Numbered from the stretch's first letter, positions 7,352 through 15,527 are shown. The stretch: DNA of 34,050 bases from Burkholderiaceae bacterium (GCA_024711155.1 JANJTK010000183.1:1-34050), one strand, 5' to 3'. Notes: generated by a model from the sequence alone, not told the origin. Numbers and translations are program-made.

Positions 7352-8958
7352 AACGACACTGTCCTTCTTGGATCGAACGCTGGCCACCACTTGGCGATTC
7401 CGAGATCCGTTGCGATGGCATTGGCCGCGTTGTAGCCGCAGGCGGCGATCGCGTGGCCGCCCGGATGCGTCGAGGCGCCACACAAGTAGAGCCCGTCGAT
7501 GAACGTGCGGTACTGCGACATGCCGGGCCAGGGCCGATTGTAGCCGAGTTGCTCGGGGCAGATTTTCCCCTGGCAGATGTCGCCGCTGACCATGTCGGGC
7601 AGGTACTCCTCGATGTCCTTCGGCGTGTGGATGAACCGGCCGAGGATCTTGTCGCGTGTCATGTTGGGCGCGTAGGTCCGCAACAGATCGAGCATGCGCT
7701 CGGCAGTTTCCCGCCCCACCTCGGGCCATGCGGCGGCGCCGCCCTCGGCGAGGTCGAACGGCGCGGTCAGGCCGAGGTACGCGACGTGCCCACCCGCAGG
7801 CGCCTGGGTCGGGTCGTGCGTGGAGATGATGCCGGCGCTCATTCCGGCGATTTCGGGCACCTGTCCGGCGCGCGCCTGCGCACCCATGCGCACCAGGTCG
7901 CCCGCGGATTCGAACCCGATCGTGTACATCAACGCCTCGTTGACTGCGGGCTCGAGCCGCGAGACGCCGAACACTGGCCGCTCGCTCAGCGCAAGGTGCA
8001 CGCGAAACAGCGAGGTCTCGCTGAACTTGTAGTTCGCCAGGCGCTCGCGCACCTCCACCGGGAGCTTGTCCTCGCCCAGCATGAACATGAACGTATGTAT
8101 CGGGTCGATCGAGCTGGCAACGAATCGTTCCGCTCGCAGTTCCCGGCCATCCCTCAGCGCGACGCCGCGTGCGGAGCCGCGCTCGACCAGGATGCGCTCG
8201 ACCGGCACGCCGGTATGAATCACGCCGCCGTTCTCGCGCACGATGCGCTCTAGCGCCTCGGACAGCCGCCGCGTACCGCCGCGCACGATCCCCGTGCGGC
8301 CCGCGAACCAGTTGACGATGGTCGCGAAGACCAGCGCCGGCATGCCCCGCGTGGTGACGTCGTACTCGGCCGAGACTGCGCCGCGGATGATCGACTGTCG
8401 GCAGTATTCGGACTCGAACAGTTCGTTGGTGTACTCGAGCGGACTCCGATTGAGCACGACGTCGAGGTACTCGGCCCCGCCGGGCTTGCGCCGGATCTCG
8501 TCGTGCCACTCCTGCGGCGGCCGCGGCGCCGAGAACATCTCGGGCATCACGAAGTCGACGTACCACTGTTGCCACTTCGGGCCGACGCGGCTGAAGGTGT
8601 CGGCGTCGCGCGGCGAGATGCGACGCAGCGACTCGCAGGTACGTGCGATGTCCTGGTAAAAGAGAAAGTAGCTGTCGTGCCGAACGAAGGCTTTCTTCGG
8701 ATTCGGGAACACGTACGACACGCCGTAACGGTCCAGCTCGAGGTCGCTGTGGACCGGGCTGTCGTGGACCTTGGTGTAGAGGGCGTGGATGTTGTGCCTG
8801 AACCCCGGAACCGAGAGTTCGTCGGTGCAGAAGCTGCCGCCGGCAACCGGTCGCCCCTCGACCACCGCGATGCGCAGGCCCGCCCTGGCGAGGTAGGCGG
8901 CGGTGATCAGGCCGTTTTGCCCAGCGCCGATGATGATGCCGTCGTAGCTCTCGTCCAT
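7348..8958 (-). CDS. FAD-dependent oxidoreductase, phytoene dehydrogenase/CrtI-like
   Basis: A 536-residue flavoprotein of the phytoene desaturase-like family (COG1233). The N-terminal dinucleotide-binding motif YDGIIIGAGQNGLITAAYLARAG with the following acidic VVEGR binds FAD, and the GGSFCTDELSVPGFRHN segment is typical of the family. A C-terminal FAD motif, LCGASTHPGGHAIAACGYNAANAIA, closes the fold. Relatives desaturate or isomerise carotenoids and other hydrophobic or alicyclic compounds. There is no carotenoid gene nearby, so a catabolic oxidation or desaturation is more likely. The start is fixed by GGGAGGAG five bases before the ATG. The IclR gene follows with a TTGA overlap. The upstream region shares a conserved promoter/operator element with the GST gene. 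Confidence 0.88.
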   Translation of the reverse strand: MDESYDGIIIGAGQNGLITAAYLARAGLRIAVVEGRPVAGGSFCTDELSVPGFRHNIHALYTKVHDSPVHSDLELDRYGVSYVFPNPKKAFVRHDSYFLFYQDIARTCESLRRISPRDADTFSRVGPKWQQWYVDFVMPEMFSAPRPPQEWHDEIRRKPGGAEYLDVVLNRSPLEYTNELFESEYCRQSIIRGAVSAEYDVTTRGMPALVFATIVNWFAGRTGIVRGGTRRLSEALERIVRENGGVIHTGVPVERILVERGSARGVALRDGRELRAERFVASSIDPIHTFMFMLGEDKLPVEVRERLANYKFSETSLFRVHLALSERPVFGVSRLEPAVNEALMYTIGFESAGDLVRMGAQARAGQVPEIAGMSAGIISTHDPTQAPAGGHVAYLGLTAPFDLAEGGAAAWPEVGRETAERMLDLLRTYAPNMTRDKILGRFIHTPKDIEEYLPDMVSGDICQGKICPEQLGYNRPWPGMSQYRTFIDGLYLCGASTHPGGHAIAACGYNAANAIATDLGIAKWWPAFDPRRTVSF

Positions 8959-8990
8959 CGGCTCCTCCCCGAATTCGCGCGCAGCAACGT

Positions 8991-9050
8991 GAATGACATT
9001 CTATCCGTTCCCGGGTAGATTGCAAAAAATCCAGGATTGCAGGAAAAACA
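8991..9050 (-). promoter_or_regulatory. promoter and conserved operator element of the FAD oxidoreductase gene
   Basis: Read on the minus strand: an AT-rich box, TTTTTCCTGCAATCCTGGAT, then TTGCAA (9020-9025), a 16-bp spacer and TAGAAT (8998-9003, 5 of 6 to the -10 consensus). The leader to the ATG at 8958 is about 33 nt. A palindrome, GAATGACATTC (8991-9001), overlaps the -10. The same arrangement, with about 80% of bases identical over 60 bp by eye, lies upstream of the GST gene at 11892-11955. Confidence 0.65.
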
Positions 9051-9166
9051 CGTTAGACCGCCCGGACGCACGCGCTTCGGGTAGTCGCCGCGCCTGGGCG
9101 ACGTCGGAGGGGCTTTCCGAAGTCGTTGACGCGTGCCGTTTCCATTGACCCTTCGAGGACCGTCCG

Positions 9167-9772
9167 ATGTCAGATGCCAGGACCGCCGAACGGCAAGCGA
9201 TCGCCGAGTTGCAACAGAACTGGGGCTTCTGGCGCGACAACGCGGATTGGGACAATCTGCGCGCGACGTTTCATACGGAGGGAACCATTGCCGTCACCTG
9301 GTTTCAGGGGCTGTTCCGCGATTTTGTCGATGCGTCGATCGAACTGCGCAAGAAGCGTCGGGGCTCGCGTCACTGGATCGGCGGTTCGATGATTTCGATG
9401 CTCGGAGCACGCGCGACTGCCGAGACGAACGTGGTCATCATGGGGCGCCAGACTCTGCATGGAGTCGAAGTCGATTCGACGTGCTGGGCGCGCTTTCACG
9501 ACCTGCTGGAAAGACGAGACGGCCGCTGGGCGATCTGCCGGCGCGTCGCGATCTACGACAAGGACCGCCTCGATCCCGTCGTGCCGGGAGCCGCGATCGC
9601 CTTCGACCAGGCGCTGCTTGCGCGCTTTCCCGGCGCCTATCGTCACCTGGGCTATGCGCTCGCCTGCAGCGCGGGTGCACAGATCGCGCTCGACCTGCCC
9701 ACCGGCGACGGCGACGGGCCCGAGCGGCTGCGCGCCGAGGGGCGCGCCTGGCTGGCGCAGGCAGACCGCTGA
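9167..9772 (+). CDS. SnoaL/NTF2-like domain protein
   Basis: A 201-residue protein whose first 145 or so residues have the SnoaL_4/NTF2-like pattern: an N-terminal helix AIAELQQNWGFWRDNADWDNL, then RATFHTEGTIAVTWFQG, then beta-strands with a His in GSRHWIGG and a terminal RRDGRWAICRR strand pair. These cone-shaped proteins include dehydratases, isomerases and hydratases as well as non-catalytic members, and often sit in aromatic or terpenoid degradation clusters. The reaction cannot be inferred here. It has its own + strand position, divergent from the FAD gene, with GAGGA about nine bases before the ATG. The last 50 residues, ending GDGDGPERLRAEG, look like an extension beyond the domain. 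Confidence 0.72.
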   Translation: MSDARTAERQAIAELQQNWGFWRDNADWDNLRATFHTEGTIAVTWFQGLFRDFVDASIELRKKRRGSRHWIGGSMISMLGARATAETNVVIMGRQTLHGVEVDSTCWARFHDLLERRDGRWAICRRVAIYDKDRLDPVVPGAAIAFDQALLARFPGAYRHLGYALACSAGAQIALDLPTGDGDGPERLRAEGRAWLAQADR

Positions 9773-9793
9773 GCGCCTGTGAACCGGGCGGCG

Positions 9794-9840
9794 CGGTTGA
9801 GCGGTGGCGACCGCGGGATGCGGCCGCGCGCGCTCAACCG
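9794..9840. terminator. inverted repeat between convergent genes, possible bidirectional terminator
   Basis: CGGTTGAGCG (9794-9803) and CGCTCAACCG (9831-9840) are a perfect 10-bp inverted repeat around a GC-rich 27-nt loop. The right arm includes the stop codon of the convergent alcohol dehydrogenase gene. The position between two 3' ends fits a terminator or transcript-end protector, but neither strand has a T-run, so it is not a canonical intrinsic terminator. Confidence 0.4.
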
Positions 9841-11012
9841 TCGATCGCCTCGATCATGAGGCGATATTCCACCTGCGTCGGGTGGTGCGGCGCAGGAAGG
9901 TTGAAGAAACAGTCGTGCGCGACCGCGGCCGCCCGTTCCGGATCCGCGAGGCGGTAGCCGTACTCCTTGAGGCTCTTCGGCAGTCCGACGCGCGCGCTGA
10001 ACGCTTCGACGGCATCGGCCGGATGTAGCCCCTCGCGCAACCCCATCGCCGTGGCGAGCTGCGCCATGCGCGCGCTCATGCGCGGCTCGAGAAAACGCAA
10101 CACGGCCGGCAGCGCGAGCGCGACGAGCACCCCGTGGTGCAGTCCCTGGTCGCCCAGGGTATTGCCGATCGCGTGCGCCGAGCCGAGTCCCTTTGCGTGC
10201 AGCATCGCCTGCGTCGCCGCCAGCATCACGTGCCCGCGCGCTTCGAGGTCGCTGCCGTCCTCGACCGCTCGCGGCAGCCAGGCCAGCACGCGCCGCACCG
10301 CGTCGATCGCGAGCGCGTCGCCGATCGGGTTGTTCGCCTTGGCGAGAAACCCCTCGACGGCGTGCGAGAGCGCGTCCAGCCCGGTGGCCGCGGTCAGGAA
10401 CCGCGGTAGCGTGAGCGTGAGTTCGGGGTCGCAGACTGCAATCTTCGGGACCAGCCACGGGCCGGTCATGCCTTCACCGGGCGCGTCCGCCGCGGGGTGG
10501 ATTCCCGCGCCGCGCGAGACTTCGCTGCCGCTGCCCGCGGTCGTCGGTACTGCGATCAGCTTCGCAATGCCCGGACCGATCCGCTCGGGGCGGCCGAAGT
10601 AATCGTGGATCGGGCCGGGGTGCGTGGCCAGCACCGCCACCGCCTTGGCCGCGTCGATCACCGAGCCTCCCCCGAGGGCGACGAGCCCGTCGCACCCGGC
10701 GGCGCGGTAGGCTGCGAGCGCGCGCTCGACGCAGTCGATCGTCGGGTTCTCGGGGATCTCGTCGAAGACCGCCAGCGCGGTCCCGCGCATCGCCGTGCGC
10801 ACCCGGTCGAGTGCACCGCACCGCACCAGGCCCGCGTCGGTCACGACCAGCGGCCGTGTCACGCCGAGCACCGCCAGCTCGCCGGGCAACAGTCGCAGCG
10901 CGCCGGGTCCGAAATGCACGCGCGGATACTGGATGAGCGGACTGGGCATGCCGGAAGAGATGTCGGGCGAGGGCACGAGGCGGTCTCCAACGGTTGCGTC
11001 GGGTGAGCTCAC
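9834..11012 (-). CDS. Iron-containing (group III) alcohol dehydrogenase/maleylacetate reductase-like
   Basis: A 392-residue Fe-ADH family enzyme, NAD(P)-dependent and cytosolic. The nucleotide-binding GGGSVIDAAKA is at about 114-124, then PTTAGSGSEVSR. Candidate metal ligands are Asp213 and His217 (GLDALSHAVEGF), His280 (KGLGSAHAIG) and His293 (LHHG). The second-shell His found in many members (HxLG) is Asn here, and the last block is one residue shorter than in FucO-type enzymes by my alignment. Relatives reduce maleylacetate or aldehydes, or oxidise alcohols. A second Met at residue 22 (GMPSPLIQYPRVHFG) could be the true start. It follows the GST gene by 20 bp, so the two are probably one transcript. 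Specific substrate unknown. Confidence 0.88.
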   Translation of the reverse strand: MSSPDATVGDRLVPSPDISSGMPSPLIQYPRVHFGPGALRLLPGELAVLGVTRPLVVTDAGLVRCGALDRVRTAMRGTALAVFDEIPENPTIDCVERALAAYRAAGCDGLVALGGGSVIDAAKAVAVLATHPGPIHDYFGRPERIGPGIAKLIAVPTTAGSGSEVSRGAGIHPAADAPGEGMTGPWLVPKIAVCDPELTLTLPRFLTAATGLDALSHAVEGFLAKANNPIGDALAIDAVRRVLAWLPRAVEDGSDLEARGHVMLAATQAMLHAKGLGSAHAIGNTLGDQGLHHGVLVALALPAVLRFLEPRMSARMAQLATAMGLREGLHPADAVEAFSARVGLPKSLKEYGYRLADPERAAAVAHDCFFNLPAPHHPTQVEYRLMIEAIDG

Positions 11013-11032
11013 GGTCAGTCACCGGCCGCCGG

Positions 11033-11815
11033 TCACTGCGTCCACTCCAGCTTCGATCGGACGGCGTCCCGTCGAGCCGCAAACAGCGCGAGATAGCTCG
11101 GGTTGAGCCACGCCTCGATCGCCGTTCGATAGCTCGGCCGCGCGAACAGGCGCTCTCGCCACGCCGCCACTCTCCTTCTCGCGCGCCACAGCGAATCGAG
11201 ACCGAGGTGCTCGAGTCGCACGATGTACGGCATGTAGCCGGTATCGGCGAGCGAAAACGTGTCGCCTGCGAGCCAGGCGCTCCCCTCGAGCACGTCCTCG
11301 ATCGCTTGCAGCGCACGCGACCAGCTGTCGAGCGCTGGAACGAACGTCGGCGCATCCATCCCGCGCTCGATTCCCATCCGCCGCCGCTCGCGCGCCTCGG
11401 CGCTCGGTACGGCACGCAGGTAGGCCTCCAGCTCGGCAGGGGTCTTGCTCAGGTGCTGCTCGCGGAAAGCGATGCACATGCTGAGCGTGCCGATCGCCGC
11501 GTGCAGTTCGTCGTCGAGCCGCTTGGTCCACAGGCGCATGCGCGCTAGCTCGAACGCCGTCGCCGGGCGCAGGCCGGGATCGGGAAAGGCGTCGTCGAGA
11601 TACTCGCAGATCACAGTCGACTCGATGACGACGCCACCGTCGTGGACGAGCGTCGGAACGACGCCGTTCGGATTCAGCGCGAGGTAGTCGGGGCGCAGCG
11701 CATCACCCGCCCGCAAGTTCATGTGCACGCCGGCCCAGTCCAGGCCCTTTTCGGCGAGCGCGACGCGCACCTTCGCGGCGCAGACCGACATGTCGTTGTG
11801 GTAGAGCTGCAGCAT
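11033..11815 (-). CDS. Glutathione S-transferase family protein
   Basis: A 260-residue protein with a thioredoxin-like N-terminal domain (1-80) and helical C-terminal domain. Glutathione-site features are NDMSVCAAKVRVALAEKGL (a Ser/Cys near residues 10-12 could activate glutathione), the cis-Pro in NPNGVVPTL, and ESTVICEYLDD. GSTs in bacterial catabolic clusters can be dehalogenases, isomerases such as maleylpyruvate isomerase, or ether-cleaving enzymes. At 260 residues it is longer than most, like beta-etherases and some dehalogenases, but that does not decide its role. It is the first gene of a unit with the Fe-type dehydrogenase. GGGAGGAG five bases ahead fixes the ATG. It shares its upstream control element with the FAD oxidoreductase gene. 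Confidence 0.9.
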   Translation of the reverse strand: MLQLYHNDMSVCAAKVRVALAEKGLDWAGVHMNLRAGDALRPDYLALNPNGVVPTLVHDGGVVIESTVICEYLDDAFPDPGLRPATAFELARMRLWTKRLDDELHAAIGTLSMCIAFREQHLSKTPAELEAYLRAVPSAEARERRRMGIERGMDAPTFVPALDSWSRALQAIEDVLEGSAWLAGDTFSLADTGYMPYIVRLEHLGLDSLWRARRRVAAWRERLFARPSYRTAIEAWLNPSYLALFAARRDAVRSKLEWTQ

Positions 11816-11891
11816 GGGGCTCCTCCCGGGTGCGCCGCGCGGATGCGATGCGGGCGCCGGAAATGCATCGGCGGCACTGCTCGCCGGGGCG

Positions 11892-11955
11892 ACGATGACA
11901 TCGTATCCGTTTCCGGCAGGAGTGCAAATAAATCCAGCATTACAGGAAAAACGCA
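11892..11955 (-). promoter_or_regulatory. promoter and conserved operator element of the GST gene
   Basis: Minus-strand order matches the FAD gene element: box TTTTTCCTGTAATGCTGGAT, TTGCAC (11922-11927), 16-bp spacer, TACGAT (11900-11905). The palindrome ACGATGACATCGT (11892-11904) overlaps the -10. Its centre, ATGACAT, is the same as at 8993-8999, while the flanks differ but remain self-complementary, which argues for a real operator. Confidence 0.65.
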
Positions 11956-12030
11956 GCGAATGACCTGCTCGCGAACCTGGGCCGGGGTCGTCACCGAAGC
12001 CCGATCATCGACTGGACGCGCGAAGAATTG

Positions 12031-12080
12031 TTCCTGGATTCTGAGTGGCACTTGACGATTGAGTGAAAGTCAGCTCCAAT
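12031..12080 (+). promoter_or_regulatory. promoter candidate for the main catabolic operon
   Basis: TTGACG (12052-12057), a 17-bp spacer and TCCAAT (12075-12080, 4 of 6). The box TTCCTGGATT (12031-12040) matches the core of the boxes upstream of the FAD and GST genes but lies about seven bases further from the -35. Visual assignment. Confidence 0.4.
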
Positions 12081-12126
12081 CTGGTCAGGGGTCGATTCAC
12101 GCGCCCCTGTGCTGGAGGATGCACGG

Positions 12127-13284
12127 ATGCAGGCTCTCGCAGTCGAGCACGCATTGTTCCGCGACGCGGTGCGCGCGTTCGTCGCGAAGGAAGTCACTCC
12201 GCACGTCCTCGACTGGGAGCGGGAGGGGGAAGTTCCGCGCGACCTGTTCCAGCGCATGGGAGCGCTCGGCTATCTCGGCCTGCGCCTCGCGCCGGAGTAT
12301 GGCGGCGAAGGGTGCGACTTCCGCTACACGGCAATTCTCGTCGACGAACTGATGCGATGCGGTTCGGTCGGCGTTCCGGTCAGCGTGATGGTTCATGCGG
12401 AGTTCGCCACCCGGGTCATCGACCGTGCGGGTTCCCCGATGTTGCGGGAAGAGTTCGTACGGCCGGCGGCGACGGGGGCGCGGATCGGCGCGCTCGGAAT
12501 CACGGAACCCGACGCGGGCAGCGACGTCGGCGCCATCCGCACCACGGCCGTTCGCGACGGCGGCGATGTGGTCATCAACGGAGCCAAGACCTACATCTCG
12601 AACGGCACGATTGCCGATTTCGTCACGACTGCAGTCCGGACCGGGCCGCCGGGCAACGCCGGCATATCGCTCGTCGTGGTGCCGTCGGATGCGCCCGGGT
12701 TCGTCCGTCCGCGCCGATTGAAGAAGCTCGGTACGCATGCATCCGATACCGCAGAGCTCGCGTTCCAGGACTGCCGCGTGCCGTTGCGCAACGTGGTTGG
12801 CCACGAGAACGGCGGCTTCCGGCTGATCATGCAGGGATTCGAGGGCGAGCGGCTGGTGCTGGCGCTCATCGCCTGCGCGCAGATGCGCCTGATGCTCGAC
12901 GAGGCGCGTGCCTGGGGGCACGCGCGCAAGGCGTTCGGCCGGGCGCTTCTGGGGAACCAGTCCTGGCGCCACCGGCTGGCCGACTGTACGACGTCGCTCG
13001 CCGCAGCAGAGGCGCTCACGCGCGAGGCGATCGACCTCCATGTCGCAGGGGCGGAGTGCAACGGGACGATCTCGATGGCGAAGCTGTTCGCGACCGAGTC
13101 CGCGCTCGACGTCGCGCGCACCTGCGCCCAGATTTTCGGCGGCATGGGATACATGGAGGAATGCCTGATGGCGCGGTTGCACCGCGACTGCCTGGCGTTC
13201 ACCGTCGGCGCGGGCACCAGCGAGATGATGCGCGAGATCGTAGCGCGCGAGAGCGGCTTCCTTCCTGGAGCGGGTGACGCATGA
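12127..13284 (+). CDS. Acyl-CoA dehydrogenase, isovaleryl-CoA-type active site
   Basis: A 385-residue flavin-dependent acyl-CoA dehydrogenase introducing an alpha-beta double bond into a CoA thioester and passing electrons to ETF. The start at 12127 is chosen because GGAGGA lies eight bases upstream; the GTG at 12109 would sit before that site. Family blocks are GALGITEPDAGSDVGAIRT, NGAKTYISNG, RRLKKLGTHASDTAELAF and IFGGMGYMEECL. At the usual C-terminal base position (YEGTSE) it has VGAGTSE, as in isovaleryl-CoA dehydrogenase, and Glu241 in GFEGERLVLA sits where that enzyme keeps its base. A branched or cyclic acyl-CoA substrate is therefore more likely than a straight chain. First gene of the 19-gene operon; its stop overlaps the next start (ATGA). 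Confidence 0.9.
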   Translation: MQALAVEHALFRDAVRAFVAKEVTPHVLDWEREGEVPRDLFQRMGALGYLGLRLAPEYGGEGCDFRYTAILVDELMRCGSVGVPVSVMVHAEFATRVIDRAGSPMLREEFVRPAATGARIGALGITEPDAGSDVGAIRTTAVRDGGDVVINGAKTYISNGTIADFVTTAVRTGPPGNAGISLVVVPSDAPGFVRPRRLKKLGTHASDTAELAFQDCRVPLRNVVGHENGGFRLIMQGFEGERLVLALIACAQMRLMLDEARAWGHARKAFGRALLGNQSWRHRLADCTTSLAAAEALTREAIDLHVAGAECNGTISMAKLFATESALDVARTCAQIFGGMGYMEECLMARLHRDCLAFTVGAGTSEMMREIVARESGFLPGAGDA

Positions 13285-14342
13285 ATGCGGGCTCGGCGAT
13301 CGGTCCGGTCTATGTACTGGGCGTGGGCGAGTCGGGGACAGTTCCGGAGGATTCGCGCTCAATTGCCGAGATGGTTCTGGCAGCGGTCGAGAACGCGCTC
13401 GCCGACGGCGGGCGGGACCACCACGACGTCGACGCCGTGGTGAGTGCCTCGGTGGACCTGTTCGACGGGCTCACGGCGTCGAACATCGCGATCACCGAGG
13501 TCGTCGGCGCCGTGATGAAGCCGGAGTCGCGAATTTCGTCCGACGGGCTCGCGGCGGCGTTGCACGCGGTGTGCCAGATCCGCGCCGGCGCGTACGACAC
13601 CGTGCTCGTCGTTGCGCACGCGAAGGCGTCGATGGCGCCGTTCGACGCATTGTCGCGCTGGGCGATGGACCCGATCTACCTGCAACCGCTCGGACTGGAC
13701 TTCGTCACCTGCTCCGCGCTGCAGGCCGCACTCGTTGCCGGTGTCGAGCCCGCCGCCGAGCAGCGCTGGGCCGAGCAGGCGGCACGGCGGCGATCCGCGC
13801 GGGACAGCGCCTTTGGCGGCGCGCGCACGACCCGGGAGGTGCTCGCGTCGCCGATGCTCTCGACGCCGTTGCGCGAGGGCATGCGCGCCCCGCTCGGCGA
13901 CGGTGCGTGCGCGGTGCTGCTGGGTACCCGGCCCGGCCGCGCGCCGTCGCCGCGGGTGGCAGGAATCGGCTGGGACATGGATGGGCACCTGCCTGGCGAG
14001 CGCGATCTCTCGCGCTGGGCGGCGCTCTCGCGGGCTCTGGCGCGCGCGCGCTCCGCGGCCGACGAGACGGTCCCCGCGACGATCGACCTGGCCGAGCCGT
14101 CGTGCATGTACCCGCACGAGGAGGATCTGTTCCGCGACGCTGCCGGACTCGGCGATTCGACGCTGCTCTCGCCCGATGGCGGCCTGTTCCCCGGGACGGC
14201 GCCGGTGGTCGCGGGCCTGTCGCGGCTGGTCGCCGCGGTCCAGCGGATGCGCGACGACGCCGCGTGTCGCAGCGCCCTCGCGCACGGCGCCTGGGGGCCC
14301 GCGGGCCAGGCGCACGCGGTGGCGCTGCTGCGGGCGCACTGA
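13281..14342 (+). CDS. Thiolase-fold protein lacking thiolase catalytic residues
   Basis: A 353-residue protein with the thiolase/SCP2-like fold by pattern: SIAEMVLAAVENALADGGRDHHDVDAVV at the N-terminus and SSDGLAAALHAVCQIRAGAYDTVLVVAHAKAS as nucleophile-helix equivalent. Where thiolases have Cys-x-Ser-Gly it has SSDG (Ser86), and no GHP histidine motif or C-terminal Cys-Gly-Gly is seen (SPDGGLFPG and AHGAWGPAGQAHAV lie near those places). It may be a structural partner of the next thiolase-like protein, or a lyase working without the Cys. It starts in the ATGA overlap with the acyl-CoA dehydrogenase. It is divergent in sequence, so the fold call is moderately secure and the function unknown. 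Confidence 0.72.
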   Translation: MNAGSAIGPVYVLGVGESGTVPEDSRSIAEMVLAAVENALADGGRDHHDVDAVVSASVDLFDGLTASNIAITEVVGAVMKPESRISSDGLAAALHAVCQIRAGAYDTVLVVAHAKASMAPFDALSRWAMDPIYLQPLGLDFVTCSALQAALVAGVEPAAEQRWAEQAARRRSARDSAFGGARTTREVLASPMLSTPLREGMRAPLGDGACAVLLGTRPGRAPSPRVAGIGWDMDGHLPGERDLSRWAALSRALARARSAADETVPATIDLAEPSCMYPHEEDLFRDAAGLGDSTLLSPDGGLFPGTAPVVAGLSRLVAAVQRMRDDAACRSALAHGAWGPAGQAHAVALLRAH

Positions 14343-14369
14343 CGTGAACGACGCGGGAAGGGAGGCGCG

Positions 14370-15527
14370 ATGAGGCCGGTCGCGATCGTCGCTACGGGCC
14401 AGTCTGATCATGCGCGGGCGCGCGACGACGTGTCGCAGCCAGAACTCGTGCGCGAGGCGGTGCAGCGCGCGCTCGACGACGCCGGCCTGCGTCCGCGCGA
14501 CGTCGACGCGGTGGTGCTCGCGAACATGGAACTCTTCGAGGGGCGGGCGCTGCCGGAGTTGTGGGCCGGAGAGGGCGCATTCGCGGCAGGCCGCCCCTGC
14601 ATGAAGATCGCGACGGGAGGCACCTCGGGCACCAGTTGCTGCATTGCGGCGTTCCACCAGGCGGCGGCGGGCTTGTTCGACGTGGTGCTCGCGGTGGGAT
14701 TCGAGAAGCACTCCGAGGGCCACACGCAGACCGGCATGGCGCTCACGGATCCGTACTGGGACCGCGCGGTGGCCTCGGGCGCAGTGGGCAATTTCGCGCT
14801 GTCAGTGTCGCAGTACATGGCCGAGCGCGGCGTCAGCGAGCACCAGGCGGCGCTGGTCGCGGTAAAGGCGCGACGCAACGCTGCGCGCAATCCGCACGCC
14901 CACCTCCAGATGCCGGAACTCACCGTGGAGGAGGTGCTCGCGTCGAAGCCCCTCGCGCATCCGCTGCGCATGCTCGACATGTGTCCGCAGTCCGATGGCG
15001 CGTGCGCGATCGTCGTTGCGGCGGGCTCGCGCGCCCGCCGGCTCAGTCAGCGGCCCGCGTGGGTGAGCGCGGCGGTGACGCGGCACGACCAGCCCTACAT
15101 CGGCGACATCGAGCGGCGCCTGGTCACGATGCGCACCTTGCGTGACGCGGCGCGGGAGGCGTACCGGCAGGCCGGCGTGGCCGATCCCCTCGAGGATTTC
15201 GACGTCGCCGAGATTTACGAGCCGGTCACCTATGCCGAACTCGCGTGGTACGAGGCGCTCGGCTTCTGCGAGCCGGGCGGGGCCGGCCGATTGATCGAGG
15301 AGGGGGTGACGCAGCTCGACGGCCGCCTCCCCGTGAACCCGTCGGGTGGAGTGCTGTCGACGAATCCGGTCGGCGCGTCGGGCGTGATCCGGGTCGCCGA
15401 GGCGGCCCTGCAGATCCACGGGCGCGCCGGAGCGCGACAGGCGGGCGAGGTGCGGCGGGCGCTGGCGACTGGATACGGTGTCTACGCGTGGGCCGACGTC
15501 ATCGTGCTGGACGAGCGACAGCCATGA
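14370..15527 (+). CDS. SCP2/BbsB/Ltp2-like thiolase-fold enzyme
   Basis: A 385-residue thiolase-superfamily protein. The GGTSGTSCCIAAFHQAAAG segment replaces the nucleophilic Cys-x-Ser-Gly with Gly84-Thr-Ser-Gly; Cys90 and Cys91 are six to seven residues further. The GHP motif appears as GGVLSTNPVGASG, with Asn332 for the catalytic His, and the C-terminal Cys block reads ATGYGVYAWADV. Tyr283, Tyr288 and Tyr372 are candidate catalytic residues if it is a retro-aldolase like steroid Ltp2. Such enzymes work with a DUF35 partner (ChsH2), and the benzoylsuccinyl-CoA thiolase BbsB also needs a Zn-finger partner (BbsA). Two DUF35 genes follow directly, the first by ATGA overlap. A strong AGGGAGG precedes the ATG. 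C-C cleavage of a beta-hydroxy- or beta-ketoacyl-CoA is the likely role. Confidence 0.82.
   Translation: MRPVAIVATGQSDHARARDDVSQPELVREAVQRALDDAGLRPRDVDAVVLANMELFEGRALPELWAGEGAFAAGRPCMKIATGGTSGTSCCIAAFHQAAAGLFDVVLAVGFEKHSEGHTQTGMALTDPYWDRAVASGAVGNFALSVSQYMAERGVSEHQAALVAVKARRNAARNPHAHLQMPELTVEEVLASKPLAHPLRMLDMCPQSDGACAIVVAAGSRARRLSQRPAWVSAAVTRHDQPYIGDIERRLVTMRTLRDAAREAYRQAGVADPLEDFDVAEIYEPVTYAELAWYEALGFCEPGGAGRLIEEGVTQLDGRLPVNPSGGVLSTNPVGASGVIRVAEAALQIHGRAGARQAGEVRRALATGYGVYAWADVIVLDERQP

Larger units (their letters stand above)
11816..12126. other. 311-bp gene-free divergent control region between GST and the main operon
   Basis: No gene is visible. On the minus-strand side it holds the GST promoter/operator (11892-11955) with a leader of about 78 nt. 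On the plus side it holds a promoter candidate (12052-12080) for the large catabolic operon, with a TTCCTGGATT box just upstream. The GTG at 12109 offered by the ORF track is less likely as a start than the ATG at 12127. Confidence 0.6.

Noticed and set aside
6470-9025. 851-codon minus-strand ORF
   Set aside because: The IclR frame happens to be open through the FAD oxidoreductase gene. FAD-binding motifs are in the other frame (7348-8958), so this is not a fusion protein.
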